This document shows positions 9,620-19,796 of a stretch of 64,000 nt of DNA, in pieces (the first letter of the stretch is position 1; each line of letters opens with the position of its first letter). The notes beneath the pieces are model-generated. The model saw only the letters and a program-made list of their open reading frames with translations, did no database searches and was not told the origin of the DNA. This DNA is from Bryobacteraceae bacterium. GTDB lineage: Bacteria > Acidobacteriota > Terriglobia > Bryobacterales > Bryobacteraceae. The position numbers and the translations under genes are program-made. The stretch lies in assembly GCA_026002875.1 (NCBI GenBank), contig BPGE01000001.1:2604001-2668000 (forward strand), written 5' to 3'.

Positions 9620-11434
9620 ATGGCCCGGACAGCCCCTGCCGTGCCCAAAGAGAAGAGAACCGTCTACCGCATGCTCCGCACGGCCGCGGAGACGTGGGGA
9701 GAGCGGCCCGCGCTGCATCAGCCTGCGGGCAAGGGCCAGTACCGCACGTGGACCTGGAAGGAATACCTGCGCGCGGCGGAGAAAGGCGCCGCCGCCCTGC
9801 GCGCGGCGGGGATCCGGAAAGGAGACATCGCCGGCCTGGCTTCGGAGACGCGCGCCGAGTTCTACCTGGCCGACCTTGGGATCATGAGCGCAGGCGCAGT
9901 GGCCGCGGCCGTCTACACGTCGCTGCCCGCCGCGGAACAGGTGCGCACGCTGAAGGCCTGCCAGCCGAAGGCCGTTTTTGTGGAGAATCCGAAAGCGCTG
10001 CGCGCGCTGGAGCAGGCCGGGCTGGGGGATCTGGGAATTCCGCGAATCCTGCTGACGGGGGAGGCGGAAAGCGCCGTTTCGTTCGAGGAATTCCTGGCCT
10101 CCGGCGAGCGGACGCTGGCCGCGGATCCCGCCCTGATCGAGCGCATCCAGGACGAACTGACACCCGCCGATCCGGCGATCCTGTACCTGACCTCGGGAGC
10201 GACGGGCGAGCCGAAGATGGGCCTGGTGAGCCACAACGCCATCCTCGCCAACTGCGAATGCGGGCCTCCGGCCCTGCCGATCGGCGAGGACGACTCGACG
10301 CTCGTCTTCCTCCCGTCGGCCCACATCACGCAGCGGCTGGTGCTGGAGCTGCTGATGATCCGCATGGGGGTGCCGGTCTGGTTCAGCGAGGGGCTATCGA
10401 AAATGCCGGCCGAGCTGCGGTCGGTGAAGCCGACATTTTTTGTTGCGCCGCCGCGCGTCTGGGAGCGGATTTATTCGAGCATCACGACGGAAATCCGGAA
10501 AAAACCGGCGGCCGTGCGCCGCCTTTTCTACATGGGCCTGGGCGCGGGTTCGGAAGCCGCGCGGGCGCGCGCGCAGGGCCGCGAGCCTTCGGCTCTGGTG
10601 AAGGCGTCGCTGAGGTTCTTCGACCGTGCCGTTTTTTCCAGGATCCGCGAGCGCCTGGGCGGACGCATCAAGGTGGCCGCAAGCGGGGCGGCGCCGCTGG
10701 GCCGCGACCTGGCCGAGTTCTTCTCCGCCATCGGGCTGCCGCTGATCGAGGGCTACGGCCTCACCGAGGGCGGCGTCGTGATCCTCAATCCGCTGTCGAA
10801 CCCGCGGCCCGGCTCGATCGGGAAGCCCCTGAAGGGCGTTGAAGTGCGGCTTTCCGAAGAAGGCGAGCTTCTTCTGCGCGGAGAGATGCTGTTCTCCGGC
10901 TACTACAACGATCCCGCGGCCACCGCGGCGGTGCTGCGCGACGGCTGGCTCCACACGGGCGACGTCGCCGAGATCGACGCGGACGGCTACGTCTGGATCA
11001 CGGGGCGCAAGAAGGAACTGATCGTCTCCTCCAACGGCAAGAAGATTTTCCCGGCGAAGATCGAAGGGCTTTTCAAGCTGGAGCCCCTGGTCAACCAGGT
11101 CATGCTGCTGGGAGACCGGATGCCGTACGTGGCGGCCGTCTTCACGATCAACCCGGACGCGGCGGCGTCGCTCGGGCTCGTGCCCGCCGGGACGCCGCTG
11201 GCCGAGGCCGCCTCCTCGCCGGCGGTGCAGGAGGAGATGAAGCGCATCGTGGCGAAGGTCAACCGGCAGCTGGCGCCGTTCGAGCAGATCCGGAAATTCA
11301 AGGTTCTGGACCGGGAATTTTCGATCGAAACGGGAGAAATGACGCCGACGATGAAGCTGCGGCGCGGGAAAGTGATCGCCAATCTGAAGGAAATCATCAA
11401 CGAATTGTATCTGGGACGGGAAGAGTTCGAATGA
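9620..11434 (+). CDS. Long-chain acyl-CoA synthetase (AMP-dependent ligase)
   Basis: 604 aa, the FadD15/ACSL length class. It activates fatty acids with ATP and CoA through an acyl-adenylate. Visible motifs are the P-loop-like YLTSGATGEPKMGLVSHNA (~190-210), the FLPSAHITQRL region, the adenine-binding EGYGLTEGGVVILN (~380), the GWLHTGDVAEIDADGYVWITGRKKELI hinge (~440-468), and a C-terminal NGKKIFPAKIEG lid. The ATG at 9620 is chosen because CGAGGAAAAG precedes it with 9-nt spacing. Its stop overlaps the next gene's start (ATGA), implying translational coupling. Confidence 0.92.
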   Translation: MARTAPAVPKEKRTVYRMLRTAAETWGERPALHQPAGKGQYRTWTWKEYLRAAEKGAAALRAAGIRKGDIAGLASETRAEFYLADLGIMSAGAVAAAVYTSLPAAEQVRTLKACQPKAVFVENPKALRALEQAGLGDLGIPRILLTGEAESAVSFEEFLASGERTLAADPALIERIQDELTPADPAILYLTSGATGEPKMGLVSHNAILANCECGPPALPIGEDDSTLVFLPSAHITQRLVLELLMIRMGVPVWFSEGLSKMPAELRSVKPTFFVAPPRVWERIYSSITTEIRKKPAAVRRLFYMGLGAGSEAARARAQGREPSALVKASLRFFDRAVFSRIRERLGGRIKVAASGAAPLGRDLAEFFSAIGLPLIEGYGLTEGGVVILNPLSNPRPGSIGKPLKGVEVRLSEEGELLLRGEMLFSGYYNDPAATAAVLRDGWLHTGDVAEIDADGYVWITGRKKELIVSSNGKKIFPAKIEGLFKLEPLVNQVMLLGDRMPYVAAVFTINPDAAASLGLVPAGTPLAEAASSPAVQEEMKRIVAKVNRQLAPFEQIRKFKVLDREFSIETGEMTPTMKLRRGKVIANLKEIINELYLGREEFE

Positions 11435-12237
11435 TCTTTCCCGCATTCCTGCTGCTCTGGCAGGCCGGATTCATCTTCTCCGGGGCCCAGCCGTGGCGGT
11501 GGAGCGAGGGCCGGGGCGAGTTCATCCCGGCGCTTTCGGCCGTTCTGGACAACCAGACCGGGCAGGACTACGTTTCTGTCCGCTTCCAGGTGCGAGTGCG
11601 CTGCGGGGAGGGCGGCATCCGGGAGTACGGGGTGGTCCTGCGGGACGTTCTGATGGGGAAACAGCGGGTGGAAGCCACGGCGTACGATGCAATCGGGACC
11701 GTTGCGCACTGCAACGGAGAGCCCGAGATCGTTCCGCTGGAGGCGACGCCGTATCCGGAGAAGGAACGGCCGGCCTTCCTGCTGTTCGGATTCTCGCGCA
11801 GGGACGCCGCCGGGGCGCTCTCGACGGAGCTTGAAGGCATCCTGGATTACCGCCGCCGCTCGGATTCAGACCAGTCGGTGGAATTCCGGTCGTGGCGGCG
11901 CCACGGCGCGCGGTTCACGCTGGACGGCGTGCCGGACACGGCTTTCTATCTGATCCGCGTGCCGCCGGGCCGCGCGGGGCTGGCGGGTTTCGTCGTGGAA
12001 CCCGGGACGGAACCGCGCAGCCAGCTGTCCCGGTTCCTGCGGTTCTACGATGCGCCTGCGGGGATGGCCGCGTACATCGGCGTGTTTCGACTGGAAGAGC
12101 AGACGCCGGGCAGGCGGTTCCTGGGTCACGAGCCAATGCCGGAACTGCTGGCGCCGCTGTCGGCGCAGACGCCGCGTCCCGTCATCGCCGTGCGCGGCAG
12201 CGCGCCGGCGCCGGGCTCGGCACTGGTCACGCAGTGA
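11431..12237 (+). CDS. Secreted protein of unknown function
   Basis: 268 aa with a short hydrophobic N-terminus (IFPAFLLLWQAGFIFSGAQ) that should direct export. No domain is recognised. The body is beta-rich (YVSVRFQVRVRCGEGG, FTLDGVPDTAFYLIRVPP) with two widely spaced Cys (VRCGEG, AHCNGE). Its start codon overlaps the stop of the acyl-CoA synthetase by 4 nt, so the pair is almost certainly one transcript, but the link to fatty-acid activation is unexplained. The C-terminus is Pro/Ala-rich. Confidence 0.75.
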   Translation: MIFPAFLLLWQAGFIFSGAQPWRWSEGRGEFIPALSAVLDNQTGQDYVSVRFQVRVRCGEGGIREYGVVLRDVLMGKQRVEATAYDAIGTVAHCNGEPEIVPLEATPYPEKERPAFLLFGFSRRDAAGALSTELEGILDYRRRSDSDQSVEFRSWRRHGARFTLDGVPDTAFYLIRVPPGRAGLAGFVVEPGTEPRSQLSRFLRFYDAPAGMAAYIGVFRLEEQTPGRRFLGHEPMPELLAPLSAQTPRPVIAVRGSAPAPGSALVTQ

Positions 12238-12287
12238 TGATCACGCGATGAATGGGCCCGCGAAACGGGCTTCCGATGCGCTTGACT

Positions 12288-12326
12288 TGTTATCATGTAG
12301 TGGATTCTGCACGAGACGGAAAGGAG
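12288..12326 (+). promoter_or_regulatory. Extended -10 (TGTTATCAT) and Shine-Dalgarno that fix a TTG start for icd
   Basis: TG-T-TATCAT at 12288-12296 is an extended -10. TTGACT at 12282-12287 could alternatively be a -35 for a weaker downstream -10. AAGGAG at 12321-12326 sits 6 nt before TTG 12333, far better placed than for any upstream ATG. A small GCCCG-N5-CGGGC hairpin at 12256-12270 precedes it. Confidence 0.5.
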
Positions 12327-12332
12327 TGCCCC

Positions 12333-13787
12333 TTGATTCAAGCAGTTCCCATTACGGTTGCGAAGGGCGACGGCATCGGTCCGGAAATCATGGACGCCAC
12401 CCTGTTCATTCTTCAGCAGGCTGGCGCGCGTCTGGCGATCGAAGAGATCGAAATCGGCGAGAAGGTATACCTGCGCGGCAATTCGGCCGGCATCGAGAAG
12501 GAATCGATCGAGAGCCTTCTCCGCACGAAGGTTTTCCTCAAGGCGCCCATCACCACTCCGCAGGGCGGGGGCTTCAAGAGCCTGAACGTCACCACGCGCA
12601 AGCTGCTGGGCCTGTACGCCAACATCCGTCCGTGCGTGGCCTATGATCCGTTCATTCCCACCAAGCACCCCGGGATGGACGTTGTCATCGTGCGGGAGAA
12701 CGAAGAGGACCTTTATGCGGGCATCGAGTACTTCCACACGCCCGACCAGGTGCAATGCCTGAAGGTCATCACCTACGGCGGCTGCCGGCGCATCGTGCGC
12801 TACGCGTTCGAGTACGCCGTGCGGAACAACCGGAAGAAGGTCACCTGCTTCACGAAAGACAACATCATGAAGCTGACCGACGGGCTGTTCCACCGCGTGT
12901 TCGACGAGATCGGCGCGGAATATCCGCAGATCGAGAAGGAGCACTGGATCGTCGACATCGGGGCGGCGAAGCTGGCCGACACGCCGGGCGCATTCGACGT
13001 GATCGTCATGCCGAACCTGTATGGCGATATCCTGTCGGACGTGGCCGCGCAGATCGCGGGCTCGGTGGGGTTGGCCGGTTCGGCCAACATCGGCAAGGAA
13101 TACGCGATGTTCGAGGCGATCCACGGCTCGGCGCCGCGGCGGGCGGGGCAGAACCTCGCCAACCCGTCGGGCCTGCTGCTGGGCGCGGTGATGATGCTGG
13201 TGCACATCGGGCAGCCGGAGATCGCCGAGCTTGTCCACAACGCGTGGCTCGCCACGATTGAAGACGGCATCCACACCTACGACGTAGCCAAAGAGGGCAA
13301 GAACCCCTACACGAAGCAGCAGGTGGGCACGAAAGAGTTCGCGCAGGCGGTGGTTGAGCGGCTGGGACGGAAGCCGCAGCAGCTGAAGCCGGTGAAATAC
13401 GCCGCCGCCAGCCAGACGCTGAAGGCGGACGAGCCGCCGCCGCCCGCGTCGAAGCGCGAGCTGGCGGGCGTGGACGTCTACATCCACCATCCCGACACGG
13501 ATCCCAACCAGATCGGCGCGATGATGCAGAGCGTCGCGGGCGACGGGCTGGACCTGATCATGATCACCAACCGCGGTGTCAAGGTCTTCCCCGATCCGCT
13601 TCCGGCGACACTGCACTGCGACACGTGGCGGTGCCGCTTCCAGCCGAAGCAGGGCGGCGCGGTCAACCCGAGGCAGATCCTGTCGCTGCTGGAGCGCTGC
13701 GTCGGCAGCAACATCGAGGTGGTGAAGACCGAGCACCTGTACACGTACGACGGCAAGCCGGGCTACTCGCTCGGCCAGGGCCAGTAA
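12333..13787 (+). CDS. icd: NADP-dependent isocitrate dehydrogenase with C-terminal extension
   Basis: 484 aa. It oxidatively decarboxylates isocitrate to 2-oxoglutarate in the TCA cycle. The isopropylmalate/isocitrate dehydrogenase fold is shown by [19 protein letters not shown] (start), [15 protein letters not shown], the metal-binding [29 protein letters not shown] and the [18 protein letters not shown] nucleotide loop. About 150 extra residues (~345-484), with [14 protein letters not shown] and CRFQPKQGG, match the added domain of the Thermus/Rickettsia-type enzyme and are absent from E. coli Icd. A TTG start is preferred because of the AAGGAG Shine-Dalgarno; an upstream ATG at 12252 would add 27 unconserved residues. 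Confidence 0.93.
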   Translation: MIQAVPITVAKGDGIGPEIMDATLFILQQAGARLAIEEIEIGEKVYLRGNSAGIEKESIESLLRTKVFLKAPITTPQGGGFKSLNVTTRKLLGLYANIRPCVAYDPFIPTKHPGMDVVIVRENEEDLYAGIEYFHTPDQVQCLKVITYGGCRRIVRYAFEYAVRNNRKKVTCFTKDNIMKLTDGLFHRVFDEIGAEYPQIEKEHWIVDIGAAKLADTPGAFDVIVMPNLYGDILSDVAAQIAGSVGLAGSANIGKEYAMFEAIHGSAPRRAGQNLANPSGLLLGAVMMLVHIGQPEIAELVHNAWLATIEDGIHTYDVAKEGKNPYTKQQVGTKEFAQAVVERLGRKPQQLKPVKYAAASQTLKADEPPPPASKRELAGVDVYIHHPDTDPNQIGAMMQSVAGDGLDLIMITNRGVKVFPDPLPATLHCDTWRCRFQPKQGGAVNPRQILSLLERCVGSNIEVVKTEHLYTYDGKPGYSLGQGQ

Positions 13788-13812
13788 GCGACCCGCACGC
13801 CGCGCCGGGGGC

Positions 13813-13818
13813 TATGCT
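13813..13818 (+). promoter_or_regulatory. -10-like TATGCT upstream of purE
   Basis: TATGCT ends 7 nt before the ATG at 13826; the intervening GGAGGAG is too close to act as a normal Shine-Dalgarno. The alternative ATG at 13814 lies inside this hexamer. Confidence 0.5.
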
Positions 13819-13825
13819 GGAGGAG

Positions 13826-14341
13826 ATGCAGTCCTCCCAGCAGCCCCTGGTCGGCGTGGTCATGGGCAGCCGCTCCGACTGGGACACCATGCAGCACGCC
13901 TGCGCGATTCTCGAGCAGTTCGGCGTGCCTTACGAAAAGCGCGTGACGTCGGCCCACCGGACGCCGGATCTGATGGCGGAGTACGGCCGCACGGCCCGTT
14001 CGCGGGGCATCAGAGTCATCATCGCCGGAGCCGGCGGAGCGGCCCATCTGCCGGGCATGATGGCCGCCCATACGACGCTGCCCGTGCTGGGGGTGCCGGT
14101 GAAAGGGTCCTCGCTGGACGGGCTGGATTCACTGCTTTCCATCGTGCAGATGCCCGCCGGGGTGCCCGTATCGACGTTCGCCATCGGCCGGGCGGGAGCG
14201 GTCAATGCAGGCCTGACCGCTGTGGCGATCCTGGCTCTGTCCGATCCGGGGCTGGCCGAGAAACTGGAAGCCTACCGCGCGGAGCTGCGCGCCGCCGTGG
14301 CCGCCTCCGTTCTGCCCGACACCGCCGCGCCGCAGTCATGA
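13826..14341 (+). CDS. purE: N5-carboxyaminoimidazole ribonucleotide mutase
   Basis: 171 aa class I PurE, converting N5-CAIR to CAIR in de novo purine synthesis. The signatures are [14 protein letters not shown] at the N-terminus, [44 protein letters not shown] and [20 protein letters not shown]. It overlaps purK by 4 nt (ATGA), the standard purEK arrangement. The start at 13826 follows from a TATGCT -10 seven nt upstream; starting at 13814 would add four residues. Confidence 0.95.
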   Translation: MQSSQQPLVGVVMGSRSDWDTMQHACAILEQFGVPYEKRVTSAHRTPDLMAEYGRTARSRGIRVIIAGAGGAAHLPGMMAAHTTLPVLGVPVKGSSLDGLDSLLSIVQMPAGVPVSTFAIGRAGAVNAGLTAVAILALSDPGLAEKLEAYRAELRAAVAASVLPDTAAPQS

Positions 14342-15489
14342 TGCGCATTCTGCCCCCGGGTTCCGTCATCGGCGTTCTTGGCAGCGGTCAGCTGGGCCGG
14401 ATGTTCGCGATCGCCGCGCGCCGCATGGGCTACCGCGTCCATACGCTCTCGCCGGACGAGGACACGCCGACGGGCCAGGTGTCCGACGTCGAGATCCGCG
14501 CTTCCTACGAGGATCTGGACGCCGTGCGCGCCTTCGCGTCCCGCGTACACGCCGTCACGTTCGAGTTTGAAAACGTGCCCGCGGCGTCCATCGAGGCCTG
14601 CGCCGCGCTGGTTCCGGTCCATCCCCGGGCGGAGGTGCTGCACACGACGCAGCACCGGCTGCGTGAAAAAACATTTCTGTCGAAGAATGGTTTTCCGTGC
14701 GCGGCCTTCCGCCACGTCCGTTCTCTGGATGAGCTCGCCGCCGCTGCCTCGGAGACCGGCCTGCCCGCCGTGCTCAAGACCGCGGGCTTCGGCTACGACG
14801 GCAAGGGCCAGAGGCTGCTGAAGACGGCGGAAGATCTCGAACCCGCGTGGCGCTCGCTGGGCAGCGCCGACGCCGTGCTGGAGCAGTTCATCGATTTCGA
14901 GTGCGAGCTGTCCGTCGTCGCCGCGCGCGATCAGCAGGGGCGTTTCGCGCACTTCCCCGTCTGCCTGAACACGCACGCGCGCCACATTCTGGACGTCACT
15001 CTGGCGCCGGCGCCCGTGGATCCGCGCACGGCGGCCCGCGCTGTCGAGGTGGCCCGCGGCATTCTGGAAGCGCTCGACGTCGTGGGCGTGCTCTGCGTGG
15101 AGTTTTTCCTGGCGCGCAACGGGGACCTGCTGGTGAACGAACTCGCCCCTCGCCCGCACAACTCCGGCCATTACACCTTCGACGCCTGCATCACCTCGCA
15201 GTTCGAGCAGCAGCTGCGCGCCGTCTGCGGGCTGCCGCTGGGGTCGACGGAGCAGATGCGTCCCGCAGCGATGGCGAATCTGCTGGGCGACCTGTGGACC
15301 GGCGGCGAACCGCTGTGGCACTGCGCCGCCGCGTTTCCGGACGTCAAGCTTCATCTGTACGGGAAGCTGGAGGCCCGTCCGGGGCGCAAAATGGGCCATC
15401 TGACCGCGCTGGCGCAGAGCGTGGAGCAGGCGCGCGAACGCGTGCTGGCCGCGCGCGGCTCGCTGACGGACCGCAGCGCGGAGTCCTGA
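14338..15489 (+). CDS. purK: N5-carboxyaminoimidazole ribonucleotide synthase
   Basis: 383 aa ATP-grasp enzyme that makes N5-CAIR from AIR, bicarbonate and ATP, supplying PurE. The N-terminal [21 protein letters not shown], the ATP-grasp stretch [19 protein letters not shown] (~140-158), [13 protein letters not shown] and the closing [36 protein letters not shown] all fit. Translationally coupled to purE and followed 4 nt later by lhgO, so purE-purK-lhgO form one operon. Confidence 0.96.
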   Translation: MMRILPPGSVIGVLGSGQLGRMFAIAARRMGYRVHTLSPDEDTPTGQVSDVEIRASYEDLDAVRAFASRVHAVTFEFENVPAASIEACAALVPVHPRAEVLHTTQHRLREKTFLSKNGFPCAAFRHVRSLDELAAAASETGLPAVLKTAGFGYDGKGQRLLKTAEDLEPAWRSLGSADAVLEQFIDFECELSVVAARDQQGRFAHFPVCLNTHARHILDVTLAPAPVDPRTAARAVEVARGILEALDVVGVLCVEFFLARNGDLLVNELAPRPHNSGHYTFDACITSQFEQQLRAVCGLPLGSTEQMRPAAMANLLGDLWTGGEPLWHCAAAFPDVKLHLYGKLEARPGRKMGHLTALAQSVEQARERVLAARGSLTDRSAES

Positions 15490-15492
15490 CCG

Positions 15493-16692
15493 ATGCCTGC
15501 ACCGCGCATCCTGGTGATCGGCGGCGGCGCCGTGGGCCTCGCTTCGGCCTACCGGATTCTGGAACGCTGGCCGGAGGCGCGGCTCACGCTGCTTGAGAAA
15601 GAGCCGCGGGTGGCCGCCCATCAGACGGGGAACAACTCGGGCGTGATGCATTGCGGCCTTGCCTACCGGCCTGGTTCGGCGAAGGCGCGCCTTGCGGTGC
15701 GCGGCATCCGGCAGCTCATCGCGTTCTGCCAGGAGCATGGCATCCCGCACGATGTCTGCGGCAAGCTCGTCGTCGCTTCGCGCGAGGACCAGATTCCGCG
15801 ACTCCACGACCTGCTTGCGCGAGGCACGGCCAACGGCCTGCAGGGGCTCGAAATCCTGGCGCCGGAGCGCATCCGGGACTACGAGCCGCACGCCGCGGGC
15901 GCGGCCGCCCTGCGCGTGCCCGAGGAAGGCATCGTCGACTACCCCGCCGTCTGCGAGACTCTGGCCCGCTGCATCGAAGCGCGCGGCGGCCGCGTCGTGC
16001 TGGGCGCGCCGGTGCGCCGCCTGAGGCTGCGCGGCGAAGAGTGGATCGCGGAAACAGATCAGGGCGAATTTGTTTCAGACTTCCTGGTCGCCTGCGCCGG
16101 CCTGCAGGCCGACCGCATCGCCCGCATGGCTGGCGAGCGGACCGAAATCCGCATCGTTCCCTTCCGCGGCGACTACTACCGCCTCAAGCCGCACCGCGAG
16201 TTCCTGGTCCGCAATCTCATCTATCCGGTCGCCGATCCGCGCTTCCCGTTTCTTGGCGTCCATTTCACGCGCATGATCCGCGGCGGCATCGAAGCGGGGC
16301 CGAACGCCGTGCTTTCGCTGGCCCGCGAAGGCTACTCGCGCACGGCTTTCTGTCCCCGCGACGCCTTCGACGCGCTCTCGTTTCCCGGGCTGTGGCGCTT
16401 CCTGGCGCGGCATGCCGCAATGTGCTGGAGCGAGCTGCGCCGCGCGTTCTCCCGCCAGCTGTTCTGCCGCTCGCTGCAGACGCTGGTGCCCGAGGTGCAG
16501 CCCGAGGATCTCGAGCCCGCCGGCGCGGGCATCCGGGCGCAGGCGATGACGCCCGACGGACGCCTCGTCGAGGATTTCGCGTTCCTCACGCGGCGGAGAG
16601 CCGTTCATGTCCTCAACGCTCCCTCGCCTGCCGCCACCGCCTGCCTGGCGATTGGCGAAGAAGTGGCCGGGCAACTCGCCGCCATCTTCTGA
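15493..16692 (+). CDS. lhgO: L-2-hydroxyglutarate oxidase
   Basis: 399 aa DAO-family flavoenzyme that oxidises L-2-hydroxyglutarate, a side product of central metabolism, back to 2-oxoglutarate. FAD-binding begins with ILVIGGGAVGLASAYRI (residues 5-21) and E36 in LLEKE. The family block GNNSGVMHCGLAYRPGSAKARLAVRG is well conserved, as are IRIVPFRGDYYRLKP and the C-terminal LNAPSPAATACLAIGEEVA. It is 3 nt after purK. It has no obvious purine role and is likely just co-transcribed. Confidence 0.93.
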   Translation: MPAPRILVIGGGAVGLASAYRILERWPEARLTLLEKEPRVAAHQTGNNSGVMHCGLAYRPGSAKARLAVRGIRQLIAFCQEHGIPHDVCGKLVVASREDQIPRLHDLLARGTANGLQGLEILAPERIRDYEPHAAGAAALRVPEEGIVDYPAVCETLARCIEARGGRVVLGAPVRRLRLRGEEWIAETDQGEFVSDFLVACAGLQADRIARMAGERTEIRIVPFRGDYYRLKPHREFLVRNLIYPVADPRFPFLGVHFTRMIRGGIEAGPNAVLSLAREGYSRTAFCPRDAFDALSFPGLWRFLARHAAMCWSELRRAFSRQLFCRSLQTLVPEVQPEDLEPAGAGIRAQAMTPDGRLVEDFAFLTRRRAVHVLNAPSPAATACLAIGEEVAGQLAAIF

Positions 16693-16746
16693 GTGGCGCT
16701 TTTGTCACGCGCCCGCCGCGGGCGCATCTGAACAGGTGGAAAGAGC

Positions 16747-17193
16747 ATGAAAGGCACCGTCATCCGCCACTGTCCGTCCTGCGGCAAGGCGAACCGCGTT
16801 CCTGCCGCGCGCCTGGCCGACCACGGCCGGTGCGGGGCGTGCCGCGCCGACCTTCCGCCGCTGGCCGAGCCTCTGGAAGTGACCGCTGCGGAGTTCGACT
16901 CGATCATCGCCTCTTCGCCCGTGCCGGTGCTGGCCGACTTCTGGGCGCCGTGGTGCGGCCCCTGCCGGATGGCCGCGCCGGAGCTCATCTCGCTTGCCCG
17001 CGAGGTGGCCGGCCGCGCGCTGGTGCTCGAAGTGAACGTGGATCAGAATCCCGGGCTCGCCTCGCGCTACGGCGTGCAGTCGATTCCGAATTTCCTCGTT
17101 TTCTCCGGAGGGCGGCTGCTGATGCAGCGCGCCGGGCTTGTCCCGCGCGCCGAAATGCGCCGCTGGCTGGAAAAGGCGTACGCCGCCGCCTGA
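16747..17193 (+). CDS. trxC: Thioredoxin 2 with N-terminal zinc finger
   Basis: 148 aa. The first ~35 residues carry two CxxC pairs (CPSCGK and CGACRA) forming the zinc ribbon diagnostic of TrxC. The thioredoxin fold follows, with the redox motif WCGPC at ~68-72, VDQNPGLASRYGVQSIPNFLVF containing the cis-Pro, and the C-terminal helix. It reduces cytosolic disulfides and is often tied to oxidative stress. GGTGGAAAGAG precedes the ATG. It follows lhgO by 54 nt and may be in the same transcript. Confidence 0.94.
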   Translation: MKGTVIRHCPSCGKANRVPAARLADHGRCGACRADLPPLAEPLEVTAAEFDSIIASSPVPVLADFWAPWCGPCRMAAPELISLAREVAGRALVLEVNVDQNPGLASRYGVQSIPNFLVFSGGRLLMQRAGLVPRAEMRRWLEKAYAAA

Positions 17194-17220
17194 GACCTCG
17201 CGGAAGGGCCGCGCCTCCGC

Positions 17221-17226
17221 TAGTCT
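17221..17226 (+). promoter_or_regulatory. -10-like TAGTCT, leaderless start
   Basis: TAGTCT ends 7 nt before ATG 17234 of the propeller-phosphoesterase; no Shine-Dalgarno between them. Confidence 0.5.
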
Positions 17227-17233
17227 GGTCTCG

Positions 17234-19753
17234 ATGCCCTTCCGCTTCCCTGCCCTCTTCCTTCTGCTCTCTGCGGCTGCCCAGACCCCGGAACGGCCCG
17301 TGCGGGCGGTCACCGATCCGGGCGTGGTCACCACGCGGCAGGCCATCACGCCTGCAGGCGTGCCGACCGTTTTCCAGGGCAAAGTCCACGCCGTCTCGTT
17401 TGGAAAAACGGCCGGCGAACTCTGGGTCCTCACCGCCAGCCATCTCTATCATCTCGACTGGCGCGAGAACCGCGTGATCGCGCTGTTCCCGCACAAGGGC
17501 ACGCCGGGGCTGCAGGGCCTTTCTTTCGCAGGCCAGCCCTGGTTCACCGCCGTCGGGGCGAAGAAATCCGCTTCGCTTTTCACGGTCGAGAACGGCGCCC
17601 TGAAGACCGTGGCCGCGGGTTTCGGCGCCCACATCACCGGAGCGCCCGTGCTGGCCGGCCAGCGCGTCTTCGTGCCTCTGACGGCCGAGAACCGCCTTGC
17701 CGTGCTCGACGCGAAGACCGGCGCCGTGGAGGCGAAGCTCGAAACCGGAATCGCGCCGTTCGCCGCGGCGGTCAACCGCGAGGGGACGGCGGCCTACGTC
17801 ACCAACTGGGGCGGACGCAGGCCACTGCCCGGCGAGCCCGTGGCGAAGACGGGCCTCGCCCAGGATGCCGATGACGTGGTGGTCGACGCGCGCGGCGTTG
17901 CGGCCACGGGTACGATCACGCGCCTCGATCTGCGCGCGCTCCGCGCGACGGGTTCGCTGACGGCGGAGCTGCATCCCACGGCTCTTCTCTGGGACGAAGC
18001 CAGTCACCGGCTGTACGCCGCCAACAACAACCGCGACTCGGTCTCCGTTTTCGACACGCGCAACCAGTCGCTGATCCGGCACGTGCGCCTGCAGCCATTC
18101 CGGGAAGACGTGACAGGGATCGCGCCCACGGCGCTGGCGCTGGACGCGGCGGCGGCACGCCTCTACGTGGCCTGCGGCGGCATCAATGCCGTGGCGGTGC
18201 TCGACACGCGGTCGTTCAACGTGCTCGGCTACATTCCGGCCGGCTGGTATCCATCCTCGCTGGCGCTCTCCCCGGATGGAAAGCACCTGGCCGTGGGATC
18301 GCTGCTCGGCATCGGCTCGGGCTGGAGAGACGAGCCGCGCAAGCGCTTCGTCCATGCCTACCGCGGCATGGTGAACGTTGTGCCCGTGCCCGGCGAGGCT
18401 GAACTGGCCGCCTACACGCTGGCCGTCTCGGAGAACAACCGCCTGCCGCTGCGGTCCGCGGCGGCGGCTCCGAAGCCCCCGCGCACGGCCGCCGCGCGCG
18501 CCATCCCGCTGCGCCCCGGCGACCCTTCGCTGATCGAACACGTCGTCTACATCGTCAAGGAGAACCGCACCTACGACCAGGTTCTCGGCGATCTGCCGCG
18601 CGGCAACGGCGATCCATCGCTCGTGCTGTTCGGCCGGGACGTGACGCCCAATCACCACAAGCTCGCGGAAGAGTTCGTGCTGTTCGACAACTTCTACGCC
18701 ACCGGAGGCAACAGCGCCGACGGCCATCAGTGGCTGACGCAAGCCAACGAAGTCGCCTACACGCTGTATCCCGGTTATCAGGGACGCAGCTATCCCTTCG
18801 ACGGGACAGATCCCATCGCCATCGCGCAGGCGGGCACGATCTGGGACCTCGCCGCGCGCGCCGGCAGGACCGTCCGCATCTATGGCGAATACGCCGGCAG
18901 GTTGCCCGAGCCTGCCTCCGAGCGGATCGGATACCTGAAGCGCTGGCGCGAGGGCGAAGACTTCGCTTCACGATGGTTCATCACGGCGCCCATCGCTTCC
19001 ATGAACGCGTTTCTCGCGCGCAACTATCCCCCCTACTCGAATGCCGTTCCCGATGTCGTGCGGGCGCAGATCTTCCTGAAGGATCTGAAGCAGTGGGAGG
19101 CCGAGGGCCGCATGCCGAATCTTGTCATCCTTCAGCTTCCCTGCGACCACACGTACGGAACCACGCCCGGCGCCTCGACGCCCCGCGCCATGGTGGCCGA
19201 TAACGACCTCGCGCTCGGCCTGATTGTCGAAGCCCTCTCCCGCAGCCGCTTCTGGCCGCGCATGGCGATCTTCGTGGTCGAAGATGATGCGCAGGACGGA
19301 GTCGACCACGTCGACGGGCACCGCACCGTGGCGCTCGTCGCCAGCCCCTACGCGCGGCGCGGCGCGGTCGATTCCACTTTCTACTCGCAGCCCAGCCTGC
19401 TGAAAACCATCGAGCTGATTCTGGGGCTGCCGCCGCTGTCCCTGTTCGACCTCATTGCCACGGACATGAGAGCCGCGTTCACGGACACGCCTGACCTGAA
19501 GCCTTACGAGCATGCGGCGGCAACGTGGGATCTGTTCGAGCTCAATCCGCCGCTGCAGGCGCTGAAAGGCCCGGCGCGGCGCGCCGCGGCCGACTCCGCC
19601 CGCATGCGCTGGGACGTGCCCGACGCGGCGCCCACAGCCCGCCTCAACCGGATCCTGTGGCATTCGATCAGAGGCTGGCGCACGCCGTATCCGGGCGTGC
19701 GGCGTTCCGTGTTTGCGCCCTACTCGCTGGATCTCGACGACGACGAGCGCTGA
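17234..19753 (+). CDS. Secreted bifunctional YVTN beta-propeller / phosphoesterase
   Basis: 839 aa with signal peptide (FPALFLLLSAAAQ). Residues ~40-410 form a seven-bladed propeller of the YVTN type, with repeats such as LAVLDAKTGAVEAKLETGIAPFA and ALDAAAARLYVACGGINAVAVLD. From ~435 to 760 comes a PF04185-like phosphoesterase: VYIVKENRTYDQVLGDL, a block with NSADGHQWL, and the late metal motifs FVVEDDAQDGVDHVDGHRT, all typical of the alkaline phosphatase/phospholipase C superfamily. The substrate is unknown. A truncated possible relative sits at the left window edge. ATG chosen from the TAGTCT -10 seven nt upstream. Confidence 0.88.
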   Translation: MPFRFPALFLLLSAAAQTPERPVRAVTDPGVVTTRQAITPAGVPTVFQGKVHAVSFGKTAGELWVLTASHLYHLDWRENRVIALFPHKGTPGLQGLSFAGQPWFTAVGAKKSASLFTVENGALKTVAAGFGAHITGAPVLAGQRVFVPLTAENRLAVLDAKTGAVEAKLETGIAPFAAAVNREGTAAYVTNWGGRRPLPGEPVAKTGLAQDADDVVVDARGVAATGTITRLDLRALRATGSLTAELHPTALLWDEASHRLYAANNNRDSVSVFDTRNQSLIRHVRLQPFREDVTGIAPTALALDAAAARLYVACGGINAVAVLDTRSFNVLGYIPAGWYPSSLALSPDGKHLAVGSLLGIGSGWRDEPRKRFVHAYRGMVNVVPVPGEAELAAYTLAVSENNRLPLRSAAAAPKPPRTAAARAIPLRPGDPSLIEHVVYIVKENRTYDQVLGDLPRGNGDPSLVLFGRDVTPNHHKLAEEFVLFDNFYATGGNSADGHQWLTQANEVAYTLYPGYQGRSYPFDGTDPIAIAQAGTIWDLAARAGRTVRIYGEYAGRLPEPASERIGYLKRWREGEDFASRWFITAPIASMNAFLARNYPPYSNAVPDVVRAQIFLKDLKQWEAEGRMPNLVILQLPCDHTYGTTPGASTPRAMVADNDLALGLIVEALSRSRFWPRMAIFVVEDDAQDGVDHVDGHRTVALVASPYARRGAVDSTFYSQPSLLKTIELILGLPPLSLFDLIATDMRAAFTDTPDLKPYEHAAATWDLFELNPPLQALKGPARRAAADSARMRWDVPDAAPTARLNRILWHSIRGWRTPYPGVRRSVFAPYSLDLDDDER

Positions 19754-19779
19754 GACAGGCCTGCCCTTCCGCGCCCGGC

Positions 19780-19785
19780 TACACT
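19780..19785 (+). promoter_or_regulatory. -10-like TACACT upstream of the lipoprotein gene
   Basis: TACACT ends 11 nt before ATG 19797, giving a predicted leader of only about 4 nt. Confidence 0.4.
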
Positions 19786-19796
19786 GAAAACGGCGG

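Noticed and set aside
13814-13816. ATG 13814 as purE start
   Set aside because: It overlaps the TATGCT hexamer; ATG 13826 is 7 nt downstream of it.
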